From Xenopus tropicalis (taxonomy: Eukaryota > Chordata > Amphibia > Anura > Pipidae), in contig NC_030679.2 of assembly GCF_000004195.4 (NCBI RefSeq), forward strand, positions 36,445,712-36,509,711: a stretch of DNA of 64,000 nucleotides, in the 5' to 3' direction. The translations under genes were made by a program, and so were the position numbers. Shown one piece after another: positions 36,515 through 49,527 of this stretch. The notes below the pieces were generated by a model. That model made no database searches. It was not told the origin of the DNA and worked only from the letters and a program-made list of their open reading frames with translations. Numbering within the stretch: the first letter of the stretch is position 1; each line of letters starts with the position of its first letter.

Positions 36515-38404
36515 TTAGCTGTAACAAAGATATAAAGCACAGCATCCTAGCACTATAAATGTCACTTTATTATTCTTGCAAAGGCAGGAAACTGACCCAT
36601 CCTTAGTGACTTAGTGACGTGACTGAAGTACCAATACCTGACTTATTTGATGCATGATGTATATTTTTGTTCTGACCCCCCCCCCAAAAAAAAGCTGCTT
36701 CCCTGTTTATCCAGTAATCGAAGGCTGTATTCCTCTCTTGATAACATGCATATTTCTACATGAAATGGAACTTTCCAGTGAAGCAGCCCTGGCGTGGTTG
36801 CCTTTTGGGAAAATCTCATCTATTTTTAACGAGCCTTTCTCATGGCTGTTTGAACATTCAATGTTACCCCTTCCTGCTTGTTCATCTTGAGTTATTAGCA
36901 GTACTAAAAATATTTTCTCTGACTCTTCAGCTAATGTAAAATAATGCAAAGTATAACTCTTGCTACATAATTTAATGTGTCACATTCACAGTGATAAGGA
37001 CATAGTGCAAACTTACAGCAAAGGCTATTTTTTGGCACAGTATTTGCACAGAGTGTGACTCCTGAATCTACGTTCCTTATTCTCTCGTGCTATAATTCTG
37101 CAGGAGCTAGTTTTGCTTTTCTATGAGCTAATGCCTGATGGAGGAACAGAAACACAGCACAACCGTTCCAGAGCAATGGGCTAAAGGAAAAATAATTCAG
37201 TTCCATGGGTCAGTGCACAAAAGTGGAAATACAAGACACAGGGGAATTATCTGTCAAATATAATGCAAGCAAAGGAAAAAAGAAAATGTGGTTTAGGTGA
37301 TTTCTTACTTGCTGTGCAAAATGCAAAGAATCGTTTTTACATGATTTTTCATCTAAAGGAAAGCAGGGCCTACAAAGGTGAGCGCTATTATGATTAATAG
37401 GATTTAGACACATGGATGTCAACACACATTTCTTACTATTGATATTATTAAAGCCATCTGGTACAACCTGACAGACGGTTAAATTAAACAACTTTTTCAC
37501 TTGAAGACGCCTTAAAGCTTGGCAATTCTAAGGTAGTATTGTCCAAAGGGCTTTGCCAGTTGATTAAGTATAAATGTCCTGATTTGACTTGGTTAGATTT
37601 CATTATTTTTAGGGGAAAAAGGTATATATGAAACAATGCATTTCAGCTTCATTTCGGGCAAGCAGGTGGAATTTATTTAATAAACATTATTCAGGCTCAC
37701 AGAAACATTTAAACCTTTCGCAGGCCTTGAATGAAGCCTGTACAGTTCCTGACATAGCAAAGCTAAATATATAGAACAGAATAATAAACAATAAACAATA
37801 GAACAGGAAGTTTACATGATTTATGCCAGAATGATAATTTTGCCCAAGAACTAGAGAGAGAATACTATGAGGGAACATTATTATAAATGCCCCAAGCCTA
37901 ATTTCAGACTGGAGCATTGTACTGTAGCACAACATATTTCCCCATCTTAGCCAGTTTGGAATACTTTACATGAGGTAATCCTATATTTCCTATAAGCAAA
38001 GTTAAAATGTGTTGACTAGGATAGTCATGCTATGTGGTTTGCATAATTTCATGGTTAGCCAACTTTTCCATGAGTATCCATGCTCTGGGGGCCTTGCCAC
38101 TGTCTTTATGGAACACTTCCATCTGGAAAAAATGCTTCATCACAGAATGAAAAGAGACATTCAAACAGCTTAATATATATATCCATGCCTAGGGTTATAC
38201 AACTAGAGGCCGGAAGGCTTTTCTGGGAGTGTGGGTGGTTTCTATTGCTCAGTGCCACTGCCATTGTTCATCACACCAGTTTAAGTGTAATAAAAAGGAT
38301 TTGCACTATTATTATTATTATTAACACATTTATAAAGTTGCAACATATTCCACAGTGCTATACAATTCAAGGGTGTATACATCAAACATATATACTACAT
38401 AGAG

Positions 38405-38456
38405 AAATATAACATAGCTACAAAAAAAGACCAGAGTCCATCAAGTTCAAAGGGAA
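38405..38456 (-). mobile_element. CR1 3'-end fragment
   Basis: Minus strand TTTGAACTTGATGGACTCTG followed by TCTTTTTTTGTAGCTATGT is the terminal CR1 motif seen at 29.33 and 32.53 kb. Only this tail is present, so it is a severely 5'-truncated insertion. Confidence 0.7.
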
Positions 38457-38571
38457 GCTTTGATTAGCTGGCTCCTCAGTTGTGTAAACCAATACAAGAT
38501 GTAAAGTGGGTTATGAGATACCAGATTTGGAGAATGGGCAATATTGTGAGAGATATGGAATTGAACTAAAG

Positions 38572-38840
38572 CAGTGATCCCCAACCAGTGGCTCGTGAGC
38601 AACATGTTGCTTCCCCACCCCTTGGATGTTGCTCTCAGTGTCCCCAAACCAGGTAGTTATTTTTTAATTCTTGGCTTGAAGCCAAGTTTTGCTTGCATAA
38701 GAACCTGGTGTACTGCCAAACAGTGTCTCCTGTAGGCTGCCAGTCCATATAGAGGCTACCAAATAGCAAATAACAGTCCTTATGTGGCACCCCAGGAACA
38801 TGTTTTATGTTGGTGTTGCTCCCCAAGTGTTCACACTGTG
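38572..38840 (-). mobile_element. hAT MITE, reverse orientation, truncated
   Basis: Begins CAGTGATCCCCAACCAGTGG, the reverse complement of the right end of the 308-bp hAT family at 8280 and 18669; GAGCAACATGTTGC and CCAAACCAGGTAGTTATTTT also match in reverse. The other end (expected GGACCCCTG-type terminus) is lost after about 38840. More diverged than the other two copies. Confidence 0.75.
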
Positions 38841-40857
38841 CTACAAGCCGAAAACACGAAGCCACGATGAAGACTTGTAGTGATGTCCCCAGTGCAGCTC
38901 CCTAGCAATATGGCAATTGGGTGGCATGTTGCCCCTAAATATTTGCTGCCCTAGGCCTTTGTGGCCTTTCCACAAATGTGGGCCTACCTGGGCTACAACT
39001 GGATCATAACAATGGCCTATGCAGGCCTATAGGAAGAGAACTGCATAAATATGCTGTTAGGGAAGCAGTTGGTCAGGACTTATTCACGGGCAGATAAATT
39101 GCCAACTAGGTCCTAAGGGACCAAATCTTTAGCCACTGTAGCTCCTACCCAATGTGCTCAACAATTTCTAGTCTTCATAATTCATCATTTTAGCCATTGA
39201 AATTTTCAGTGTGTTCTGCACCTTTTCTACTCTGTACTTTACTCTTCACTATACAAAAGTATATATGGATTTGCAGATTTTCCCTTCAATTTTTGCAGCC
39301 ATTGAATAACAAAATCTGGTAAAAAGAAAAAGCACACCGCCATAAAGAGTAGAAGTATTATTCATTTATAAAAGTTGGCGATAAGAAGGGTGCAATTCTG
39401 TGGCCATTTTTGTGCCTGGCTTGCAAATATAGATTGTAGCTATCTGATTATACTACATGAACAACTGCATTCTGCCAAAATGTAACTTTGGCTGACTGAA
39501 GAACACTTTATCCTAGCACTGACTGCTATAAACAGAAGTATTCACACAAGCCGTAAGTGACATCTGAGTTCAGCTTGTTGAGAAAATTGAATGCAGATGT
39601 GCTGTATTTTCTGTTACCAAGAATTGATTTTATATCTGCCTTTTCCCTGCATCTAAGCTTAAGGACAACAGTTAGGGCACAAAATGCTGAAACCTGTTCT
39701 CCTGTAGTTGTGGATGCCAATTGGTTGAAAGCTTCAGTGCACTTTTATGAATTACCACTGAGTTTAGTGAGCATACACTTTCCATGCATGTAACTAAATG
39801 TCCTAAAGCCTTCAAGCCACCCATCAGTACCTTCTGGACTAATAATGTATTTCTTATCCACTTTATATACAGTGTTTTCTCTATAATGATTTGATCAATT
39901 TCTATAACCTTTGTGTCTCAAAGGTGATAATATGATTAATACACACACAGTCTGCTTATAAACACAGTTGCTCTATCCAGTTGCATTACAAATATATTCC
40001 AACTAATGCGTTACTGACTCTTAGGCGCCAGAGGTCTGAAAAGACATTGTATATGTGTCAGGCATCCATGAGGTTAAAAGCTGATTTTCTTGCCGAGCCT
40101 ACGCCAAGCAGACACACTGGAATCCAGTCTAATGCAGACTTTAACACTTGGAGGCGAAAACCATTAATCACCCATCCAAAGCCTGACCCTAGCTAGCTAC
40201 GTAAAGGTAATTCCACACTCATTGCATCACTGAGCAGAAGTGACTCACACAAAGCATTGGACTTTATATATTTTTACTCATTTATATTTAATGAGACATT
40301 TTCTTTCTCTCCCTGATCAGTTGGTTAATGTGCTACTGTAATGCATTTGTTTGCCACCATTCCACCAGGTCAAACATGAATAGTCTCATTCATAGGATGC
40401 TCTAACTTTCTATGTGGCCCCTTCCCAGACACAGACGCATCCATTATTACATGAAACGCACAGTCTTTTTCATTTAATTTGTTTTCTTAAGCATATTCAG
40501 GCAATAAAATGCAAGCTGAAATAAATGGCAGTGCAGTGGGTCTTATTTTTCTTTTTTATCTTCAACAAGGTATTAGCCAAACTTGCTTCCCAAACAAAGG
40601 CTATGATGGAAATGTCACCTATTACTGATATCAGCACATGCTGGATGTTTCATTGGAATGAATTCCTAGCCTACCTGCACTCTCCAGCAGATTGCTGAGA
40701 TACAATACTCTACCTAAAATTCTAAAACCCTTTATAACTAATATAAAACACACAGTCTTCTTATGTTGTCAACACAGGATTATAAATGTATGCATGTTAC
40801 CCATCACATTATCCGGAATATCTCAATTCCCAAGCATTCTGAAAATTAGATCCTGTA

Positions 40858-41160
40858 AAGGTATGGGACCTGTTATCCAAAATGCATTGGCATTTAAACT
40901 AAAATTATATCTTAGTTGGTATCAAGTATAAGTTACTGTTTTATTATTACAAAAAAGGAAATCATTTATGAAAATTATTTGATTAAAAAAAAGTCTGTAG
41001 GAGATCCTATAAATCACAGTTTTCTGAATATAAAAAAAGCTCTGAATTATGGGAAGGCCATCTCCAACAGACCTCATTTTAATCAAATAATTCTATACTC
41101 TATCAAGGACTTCTTGAGCAAATACTTTCTACTATTCCAAACCTATACCTGAATATAAGA
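40858..41160. mobile_element. Partial copy of the ATGGGACCTGTTATCC repeat
   Basis: Starts AGGTATGGGACCTGTTATCC, then AAAATGCATTGG, and contains ATATCTTAGTTGGTATCAAG with TGTTTTATTATTACA, both also in the element at 49918-50343. The right side drifts into sequence I cannot match, so the right edge is a guess. Confidence 0.55.
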
Positions 41161-41261
41161 ATACTGTACAGGAATTGGCAACCTGCTGGCCGGCTTCAAT
41201 AATAGGGGCACTGCTGCCTTATGGGCAAGTGTAGATTCTTGCCTAAGGTAGCAGTGCCCAG

Positions 41262-41526
41262 TGTTGGACTGGGACCCCAGGGAAACCTTAGACTATAGGC
41301 CCACCCTCCAAACTAATTTACCCCCTTTCCTCTATCAACCTCTTTATTCTCCTTGTCTCTCCTTGTCTCTTCATGCTAGCATCTATTCTTCCATCTATTT
41401 CTCCCTTTTGTTCCCATTCAGAAATCGGTCATAACCATGACGTAGGCCAAATGTTCAGGAGCAGGAGGGCCCACTGACACATGGGCCCACCGGGAGTTAT
41501 CCTGGTATCCTGGTGGGCCAGTCCAG
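41262..41526. mobile_element. hAT-like MITE, CCAGTGTTGGACTGG terminus
   Basis: Left end CCAGTGTTGGACTGGGACC; right end CCTGGTGGGCCAGTCCAGCA, inverted to each other. The right end carries GGGCCCACCGGGAGTTATCC and TGGTATCCTGGTGGGCCAG, the reverse complement of the left end at 21005. Non-coding. Confidence 0.65.
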
Positions 41527-41971
41527 CAATGGCAGCGTCCAATGGACTGGGGCGGGCAGCATCAGAACAACTGCCTCGGGTGGCACAGAGGTCAGGATCA
41601 CCCCTGTACGAGAAATATTATACTTGTACTTGCCGCTGAAAACAAAAATATTTTTGGCTTTGAATAGAAATGTCAAAGGAGGGAAATTACAAAAAAAACC
41701 CAACAACATTAAAAAATGCTTTATTTTCACTGATTTGAATTCTTATGCTAAGAAGAAGATTATACCTTGTACTTAATAAAATGCTTAATGGTATTTAGTA
41801 GCCTTAAGGTGTGGTGCTTCACATTATCAAAAGGCACCTTAACCAACAAATCCCAGGCTCCATATCTGCACGATAATATGTGTAATGTCTGTAATACATT
41901 ACATTACAAATAACAATTCCACCCAACGATGGTGTTGTGTTTTCAGTATTAGAGAAAGGTAATGGTACAGC

Positions 41972-42057
41972 AATATAAAAGAGGCATTATATAGTGCAAG
42001 GATGTCTTTTCTACAGGAATATAAAAGAGGCATTATATAGTGCAAGGATGTCTTTTC
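41972..42057. repeat. Tandem duplication, 46-bp period
   Basis: AATATAAAAGAGGCATTATA with TAGTGCAAGGATGTCTTTTC occurs at 41972 and again at 42018 without a mismatch, separated by CTACAGG that belongs to the first unit. A recent local duplication. Confidence 0.9.
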
Positions 42058-43726
42058 GATTTCAGCCTTAAGTTGTAGTATTTAAAGGACAATGGCACGT
42101 GGGATGATTTTACCCCCTCAATCACACCCACTATGCCACTTGCCTTGCTCTTGTGAGCACTGTGCAGGCAGTTGTCGCTTGGGAACACAAATAGGCAAAT
42201 TTTACTGAAACCTTCTTGGATTAACAAATGTTAATAAACCTGTTGGTTAGGATTTGGCAACTAATGCAAAAGCTGAAGAAGATAACGTATGAAGCCTAGA
42301 ACTATTGCACTGTATAACAGTATATACAGTAAACCAGAGCAATCCTTAGAGGCTCCTACTCTTTGCTTCTCTGTTACATCCCGGATGTCACTTTGTCTAT
42401 TAATGTTTTGTTTGTTGTCATGACATCTCCACTTATAGAGGAAACTTTTCAAAGTCAATGTTGAGAATTAAGACATTGGTTTACGTGTCTTGTGTTATAT
42501 TTACACTTCATTTAGGGCTGCAGGTTTCCTTTCAGCCAGCCTGACTTCTTGTTTAGTCTTTTCAGAGACTGATGGACCCATTTAGGAAGTGAAAACATTA
42601 AGCTAAAGTTGTATGCATCGTTGCTTATTCACTTTATATTTATTGTAGCTGAGATTTTACCTATAGCTCCCTTGCAACAACCATTTGTAGAACAGGAGAC
42701 GTAGAACAGGAATGTAGAACAGGAATACTGTCACAGATGCATTACAGTGAATGAGTTTGGGAGTCCTGCACCCGTTCTGAATTATGAAAAGGGAACACGC
42801 CTCCCATGATATGCATCTATCAAGCAACCCAATTAATGTTTTCTAGAACTAGACAGCAGAACTTGACAGAAGAGGAGAAAACCAAAAACGTAAAGAAGCT
42901 GAAATCCAATAAAAATGAAAACCGGTTGCGTTGGCTGGAAAAATACTAACATTCATTAGTCGTTAGTCAGATGTTATCCCTTTAATGAGATTTCCAAATA
43001 GGATGTTGGGGTATCGTTTGTGTAAAAATTATGTGATGGTTGATCTTCCCAACATAAATGATCAGCACAAAAAGGCAAAATGTTCCACTTTAAAAGTCCA
43101 TCTGTGCAATATTTTAAATTAAGAAAAAGTATTTTTCTTCCATTGAGTGTACTGTCTGCTTCCCGATGTGTAAAATGTGCGGCAAAGCCTGTACTCAGAC
43201 CTCCGACATGAGCAGCAGGAAGCTTCTTTACTTGCTAAATTCCTTTAATGAGAAACGAATCTGGAAATATTTTTCAGTGAAATTGTATCCTCAGCCTCTG
43301 CGTGACTTGCTTGTTTGTTTGCTGTCGGAAAGCTAAATGGGTATTACTGCAATCATAGGTATTCATGTCACCACCCCCACGCAATTACTGTTTCAAGAAA
43401 CAGCCCATGTTTTGTTGTGAAAAGATGATATATGTTTCCTACCTTAGATTAAATATAGGAAGCTAAACAGAAGACCTTTTTAATGCTGATACTCTCCCAT
43501 CACCACCTTTCAGGTCATGGCTCATAGCCCAGCAGACTCTTACAGCAGAATCCTGCATTGAAATCAGTTTTTCAAAAACACAAACAGAAATTTCACATGG
43601 GGCTAGCCATATTCTTAATTACAGGGGTTAGGGGTACACTGAAACAAAAGGAATGTGGATACTGATTGATGCTCATGATAAATATATAAATGTCTGATCA
43701 GTTTAGAAACATTGAATATCCTTCCC

Positions 43727-44098
43727 TTAAAGTGATACTGACACCAGAAATTAAACCTTTTTTTATAACATTGTCATAACATTGCCTTTGCATGCTATTT
43801 ATAATTTTGCCATAAAAGTATTTGTCCAAGCTTTTACATTCCCTATCTGATCCCCCATGTTCCTCTATGAGGGGGCTGCCATATTTGTCCAGCAGGGGGC
43901 CGTTAGCATTAGAAGCTGTAACTGTCAGGCTGAGAAGGGACAGTCAGGTTGGCAAAACAGTCAGGTTTTGGGATTTCAAGTAACAATTACTTACAAAAGC
44001 AAACCTAGCAGCAAAAAATAATCAACATGACCTATAGGCAACTTTTTATGTAGATTCATATTTTGAAAAGTTGTTTTTTCGTGTCAGTATCACTTTAA
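43727..44098. mobile_element. MITE with TTAA target site (Kolobok- or piggyBac-like)
   Basis: TTAA, then AGTGATACTGACACC at the left, and GTGTCAGTATCACT followed by TTAA at the right: 15-bp inverted termini flanked by TTAA. About 372 bp, non-coding. TTAA targets are typical of Kolobok and piggyBac; which of the two cannot be decided from the termini alone. It abuts the LINE fragment to its right. Confidence 0.8.
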
Positions 44099-44099
44099 C

Positions 44100-44690
44100 A
44101 GATGGGTCATTAGGGAGCGGTTGAAAGTTTGGAAGGAAGGGGAGAGTCTGGTGGGCCAAGGCAGAGAGTTCCAGAGACGGGCAGAAACCCGGGAAAAGCC
44201 TTGCAGTTGGGAATGGGATGAAGTTATTAGAGAAAAAGAGAGACAAAGGTTAGAGGCAGAACATAGGTAGGTTGTGTGAGGGAGTGTATTTTGAGATTAG
44301 AGCTGAGATATAGGGAGGGGCTTCATTAGTAAGGGCCTTATATGTAAGAGTTAGTAATTTGAATTTGATTCTAGAGGAGATTGGAAGCCAGTGAAGAAAT
44401 ATGCATAGGGGAGTGACAGATGTGGAACGGTGAGATAGATGAATGAGTCTGGCAGCAGCATTTAGAACAGATTGGAGTTGTGAAAGGCGATGTGTTTGGA
44501 TGCCAGTAGATATCAGAATAGCACTCAATAGTAAGAAATCCAAGTCTGGCTTGGGACTCCTCCAGTTACACGGGAGTAGGAGAAACAATATTTTATCCGA
44601 ATCAGCTCTAATGTGTAGCGCTGGCTCCTTCTGAACCCTCAGAATCAGGCTCAAAGCTGATGGCTGCCTACACACCAATATTACAACAAC
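44100..44690 (-). mobile_element. L2/Rex1-like LINE fragment (3' part of reverse transcriptase ORF)
   Basis: The minus-strand reading contains LSQLQSVLNAAARLIHLSHR, then FLHWLPISSRIKFKLLTLTY and KALTNEAPPYISALI, the well-known C-terminal region of Jockey-group LINEs (LQ.VLN.AARL...LHWLPI..RI.FK...L.YKAL...AP.Y). Upstream and downstream pieces are in other frames. A separate fragment of such a LINE lies on the other strand at 16560-16748. Subfamily assignment is by resemblance only. Confidence 0.8.
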
Positions 44691-45305
44691 AAAAAAAATA
44701 CATTTGTTGCTTCAAGAATAAAATTTTAAATGGTAGAGTGAATTATCTGCTATGTAAAAAGTGTAATTTAGAAATAAAAAGTACGCCATAAAAATCATCC
44801 CTTTAAAATTAATTTCTTAACATGTATTAATCATTATTATGATTCATTTTATTATGTTTGCTTGTCACATTGCACGTGAAACACATTGGATGTAAGTTCG
44901 ACCGAAATGAAGTTCCATACGGCAATTGTCCATAAATGTGCATAATCCATTACCTAGTTCATGAAATGGGTTCTTAATATAATACTTAGGAGGCAACATT
45001 TGTTTTACAAATTTTGTTATGAACACAAATGTCATCTCTGAAAACTTTTGGGATACCTAAGGGGATTATGGGCATTATAGTTTTGTTATAGACCAGGAAA
45101 CTATTCCAGGATTGACAATTCCATTATTCCATTATAGTGAAATAATTTGAATTCTTTGCTGCAAGGACTTTCCACACTAATCACATTTTTTATAGTGCGC
45201 TCAACGCAACCAATCCAAACCTAGTTCTGATATACTCTGTCGAACATTTACACGTTTTATTAACTGCACTATCATTATGATGTGATGGTTAACTGGTTAG
45301 TATAG

Positions 45306-45418
45306 GGCTGTCCAACTTAGGACCTTCCAAATGTTTTGGAATTACATCTTCAGGCATATATTTAGTAGTGCTAGAGACTACAGACAGTCATTTCAAAGGC
45401 CACAGGTTGGACACCCCT
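45306..45418. mobile_element. Short hAT MITE
   Basis: Left GGGCTGTCCAACTTAGGACC; right GGCCACAGGTTGGACACCCC, inverted ends of the GGGGTGTCCAACCTGTGGCC type known from hAT MITEs. 8-bp flanks are not clearly identical. Confidence 0.6.
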
Positions 45419-45584
45419 AAATTAGTGGATCAAGCACTCACTGTGCATAACCTTATCTCCATCTTCCTTTTCTTACCATATTATCGCAGTATTATGATTT
45501 GTCAGTAATTACAACAACCCCTAATATGGGATATTATTAACAGCTCATATAAAGTTTTTAATAGCCACATATTTCAACACAGTA

Positions 45585-45790
45585 ACACGGACCTAAACAC
45601 CACCACCCTTAGTTGAGGTATAATGAGACATTTTTAGCAGCAAGTTTCTCATAAAACTTGATTAAGTAGAACATTGTAGATATATGGACACGGACCTAAA
45701 CACCACCACCCTTAGTTGAGGTATAATGAGACATTTTTAGCAGCAAGTTTCTCATAAAACTTGATTAAGTAGAACATTGTAGATATATGG
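45585..45790. repeat. Perfect 103-bp tandem duplication
   Basis: The unit starting ACACGGACCTAAACACCACC and ending GTAGATATATGG occurs at 45585-45687 and 45688-45790. I see no difference between the two copies. Either a very recent duplication or an assembly artefact. Confidence 0.95.
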
Positions 45791-46692
45791 AGAGACTGAC
45801 CCTGCATCAGCTAAGAGGTTCAGGGACAAGTTTACAACGTTTGAGAAGTTATTCTGTATTTGTGATTTAAACTGTCGGTTACGCTTCACTGAAAACCGAT
45901 ATGTTTTAAATTTGCTGATGCCTGTAAAATCTCAAGCACTGTGCTGACTGGGACAAAGCACAACATGAAAGCTTTTATTGGCTGCTTGGAGTTCTATTCA
46001 CAGCACGGTAAAAAAGTCTTATAATGAGAACATCAGGGCCTCCACTTGGTGCCAAAAAATGTCCAAGCTTCCAACGCTTTGCTGCACAGAAACTAAATGC
46101 TAAATGGTTTCGCAAAACCCATTTTGTATATTATCATTCATCTAATGAGAAATGCTGCCCAGAACCTTATGACTACGGATGCAAATAAGCGAACTGTGGG
46201 GGCTAGATATTTTTAAATGTTTTTGTGGGTCAGTAATGTAAGTGGACTGAATGGAGTGAATGGATGTGGCTGCCACACAGTTAAACCTTACTGTTGTGCA
46301 GGCACACAACGGTAATCAAAAGGTGGAAAGCAGCGGGTAACACTTCTGCCCTGCAATGCTGGGATCCAATGCCTTGCTCTCCTTGTGTCTGCTTGGGTCT
46401 TCTTCCAGACTTTAAAAACATATGGGCAGGTTAATTGGCTCCTAATAAAACTGGCCCTCCTGTGTGTACATGTGATTGGGACCTTAGAGGTTGCCATCCA
46501 CAGGTAAGATTTGCTTGTTTGGCAAGATCCCCAAATGAGCGGAGAGGAGATAACTCGAACACCTGGTCCTAGGGCCAAATGATCAAATTACACATATAGG
46601 AACCGTCAGAGCGACGGAAAAATTGAACCTGCCTAATTGACAACTGATATCAGTCAGGGAGGCCCATCAGGGCTCCCTTTACAGGGGCAGAT

Positions 46693-47410
46693 TGTGACAT
46701 AACAAACTGTATAAGTTGGATGAAACTATTATATATTTCTGTTTATGCTGAAATGTACCCCCTGCCCCCCTCCTACCTGTTGTAGCAAATGCATTGTGTA
46801 GGTTAATCTCATCTAGGTGTGTATTGTGTGTAGCCAGCCGGCTCTGTCTGGCCCTCCCCATGTAATTGCCCCTATTGTGAGGGCACACAAAGCCAGACCC
46901 CATAGTGACACAATACACATAGTTACCCCTTGTGAGAGCAGTGCTCTGTCTAGTAAATGCAAAAGACTGAACTGGGCATGCTCCCTAGGGGGCTTCCCAT
47001 AGGCCCAGTGGGATTAGCTATGATTGGCCCCTCTGGAAGCTGCCTTTGGGTTGGCAGAAGGAGCCAAATCCTGTTTTGGTTTTACGACAGGGGCTGCTCC
47101 CTTTCTGGCTACAAAGGTGGCTGCCAAGAGTTCCAAGCAGCCTTTTGTCTGGGGTGTAACCTTAGCTACGGCAGGACCCCCTCCCCTGTGTTCCCCTGGA
47201 ATCTACCTTAGCTGCGGCAAGAAGATTCCCCCCAACTGTGTGTATTTCCCTACTCCCTAAGGAACAGGCTGGCTACCACCTACTGGCTTATGGGAACCTG
47301 CTGATGGCTACTTGCCATTTCTCCAATAAACGCCTCATCCTGTGATACCAACTGTTTGCTCTTTGGGTCCTGCCCTATGTCTGGGAACTCACGGCCCTGA
47401 GGTTGTGACA
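46693..47410 (+). mobile_element. Solo LTR, 718 bp, with 5-bp target duplication
   Basis: Begins TGTGACATAACAAACTG and ends GAGGTTGTGACA, the TG...CA ends of a long terminal repeat. CAGAT at 46688-46692 and 47411-47415 is a perfect 5-bp target duplication. A polyadenylation signal AATAAA lies at 47325-47330, near the 3' end as expected for an LTR on the plus strand. No internal retroviral or Gypsy coding sequence is next to it, so it is a solo LTR left after recombination. It interrupts an older repeat (about 46440-47475). Whether it comes from an endogenous retrovirus or a Gypsy element cannot be told from the LTR. Confidence 0.85.
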
Positions 47411-47623
47411 CAGATAAACTGCCAAATTGGTCTGAAGGACTTTGGCATCTTATATCTGCCTGCGTATGGCCAGATTAAGCTCTGCAGGGGTAGGAACTGA
47501 TGTGAATAATGTATAATCTTTGGTGCTGCATCAGTGTGTCAATGCTATATAAATAACAGATAATAAATAATAAGTTTCTCCAGTTCTAGTAGCCAATATC
47601 AAAATATTGGTAGATGACATTTA

Positions 47624-47811
47624 GGGTGAAGATACACGGAGCTACTAGTAGCAGCTACTTGTCACAGCTACAAAAATTGACAATGCTGATCACTGTCTCT
47701 ACGAATGTTTTAGCAGATACAATTCTCAGTATTGCCCATGGCAGGGTATTATCTGGCGTTTAGTAGCCATGACCAGTAGCTTCTACTAAGTAGCTTTGTG
47801 TGTCTTTGCCC
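47624..47811. mobile_element. Palindromic MITE, TTA target duplication
   Basis: Left GGGTGAAGATACACGGAGCT, then ACTAGTAGC; right TAGCTTTGTGTGTCTTTGCCC, imperfect inverted ends. TTA on both sides (47621-47623, 47812-47814). Harbinger-like target. Non-coding. Confidence 0.7.
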
Positions 47812-48376
47812 TTACTGGTCTGAGGTTGCTCTGGGTTAGTAAACCTGAAGCAAATGTTGCGGTTGTTGTTAAATTGCCCCCATGATGCCTCTGTCCTCTT
47901 GAGGGTGCCTTTGGGTACAGGGATGGTGAAGAGGTCTGATGAATATGCAGGTGCCTTATTAAATGAGTAGTCTGTCTGTAGATCACTCTGCAGGGTCCCA
48001 AACATTTTGTGGATGCCCTTACAGACAGAGGAAAAGAGCAACCTATCTACAGCCCAGTACTGCTTTCTGTGTCCCCTTCTATGCCTCTGTGCATCAGGTT
48101 CTGCCTGTGATCTGTCATGGGGGGACCTGTTACCTGAATAAATATTTCCAAATTCTTTTGTGTTGTGCTAGTCAGGCAAAATAAACATTACTTACAACGG
48201 AGGGACCAATGGCGGGTAGCTGGATGAAGAGCCGGGTAAGTGCGGGCAAGGCCCCTCTGATGTTTTTTTTTTGCAGGGAGCCTGGCGTCAGGTTGTTACA
48301 CTAGCTTATTAGGTCCTTGCCCCTCTATAATGCATAAACACCACAAGCCTTTGTGTTGGCTGTAGACGGACTAACG

Positions 48377-49061
48377 CAGGGGTAGGGAACCTATGGCTCG
48401 GGAGCCAGATGTGGCTCTTTTGATGGCTGCATCTGGCTCGCTGCCAAATCTTTAATAAAAAAAAAAATAACGGGAGGCATGGCCTACGCTCGGCGGATAG
48501 AAGAATTGTTCTAAGCCTTAGAAAACATCTTCTATCCACCGAGCACAGGCCACTCCCTCCTCGGCATAGCATCCGCATCCTTGGCACCCACCCTACCTTG
48601 TCCCTGCACTTGGGGGATAGAAGACGTGTTCTAAGGCTTAGAATATGTCTTCTATCCGCCGAGCGCAGGCCACGCCCTCCTCCGCATCGCATCCGCATCT
48701 GGAATCCTTGGCACCCACCCTACCTTGCCCCTGCGCTCGGCGGATCCTTAGAATGTCTTCTATCCGCTGAGCGCAGGCCACGCCCTCCTCCGCATCGCAT
48801 CCGCATCTGGCATCCTTGGCACCCACCCTACCTTGCCCCTGCGCTCGGCGGATAGAAGACGTGTTCTAAGCCTTAGAATATGTCTTCTATCCACCGAGCG
48901 CAGGCCATGCCCTCCTCTGCATCGCATCCGGCATCCTTGGGACCCACCCTCCCTTGCCCCGCAGCATCCGCGGCCAAACATATTGTATGGCTCTCACAGA
49001 ATTACATTTTAAAATATGTGGTGTTTATGGCTCTCTCAGCCAAAAAGGTTCCCGACCCCTG
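48377..49061 (+). mobile_element. hAT non-autonomous element with palindrome-bearing minisatellite, 685 bp
   Basis: Ends CAGGGGTAGGGAACCTATGG and GGTTCCCGACCCCTG; target duplication GACTAACG perfect at 48369-48376 and 49062-49069. Between them lie about four tandem units of 107-127 bp. Each has a palindrome made of GATAGAAGACG / CGTCTTCTATC-type arms with CGCTCGGCGG / CCGCCGAGCG and a spacer CACCCTACCTTG. The outer parts contain GGAGCCAGATGTGGCTC and GTATGGCTCTCACAGAATTA. Inverted partner at 58962-59693. Open frames in it are by-products of the repeat. Confidence 0.93.
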
Positions 49062-49527
49062 GACTAACGTATCAACAGAATAAAATCCCTTACTGACTAG
49101 TAATGCCAACTCCTCGCTGTCTACACAGTACAGTACCTCCTTGTCTTAATAGCATATTTACAGTGCTACTTTATCCTGTTTTTGACAGCATGAACTGGGA
49201 GTGTTCTTTGTTGCTCTGTTTGTGGCATTAATGTGACTGACATTGCTGAGAATATGACAGAATCATTACTGTAGGTCATGAGAGATCATGGGAGTGGAGC
49301 CTATCACAGCTATGAACTGGATATGTGCCCAGTTGGTAAATGCAGTGCTGGAAAAACACAAATTCTGCGAATCAGTAATAAAAAATGAAAGTGTCAAAAG
49401 AAAGATATTATTCTATTTAGGAAAATGCTGAACGGCCCTTTAAAAGCTTTAGAAGTCCATTCAGTGTACAGTAGGTTAAGTACAAACATTTGTAAACCCA
49501 TGTTAAATTAAAAAAACGTATGGGGAT

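Noticed and set aside
36097..36518. Arg/Ala-rich open frames repeated on both strands
   Set aside because: By-products of the CpG-rich nested palindrome at 36176-36514, where both strands read nearly the same sequence.
47760..48041. A 93-residue minus-strand open frame between the solo LTR and the hAT element, considered as retroviral remnant
   Set aside because: No gag, protease, polymerase or envelope motif is visible, and part of it overlaps the MITE at 47624-47811.
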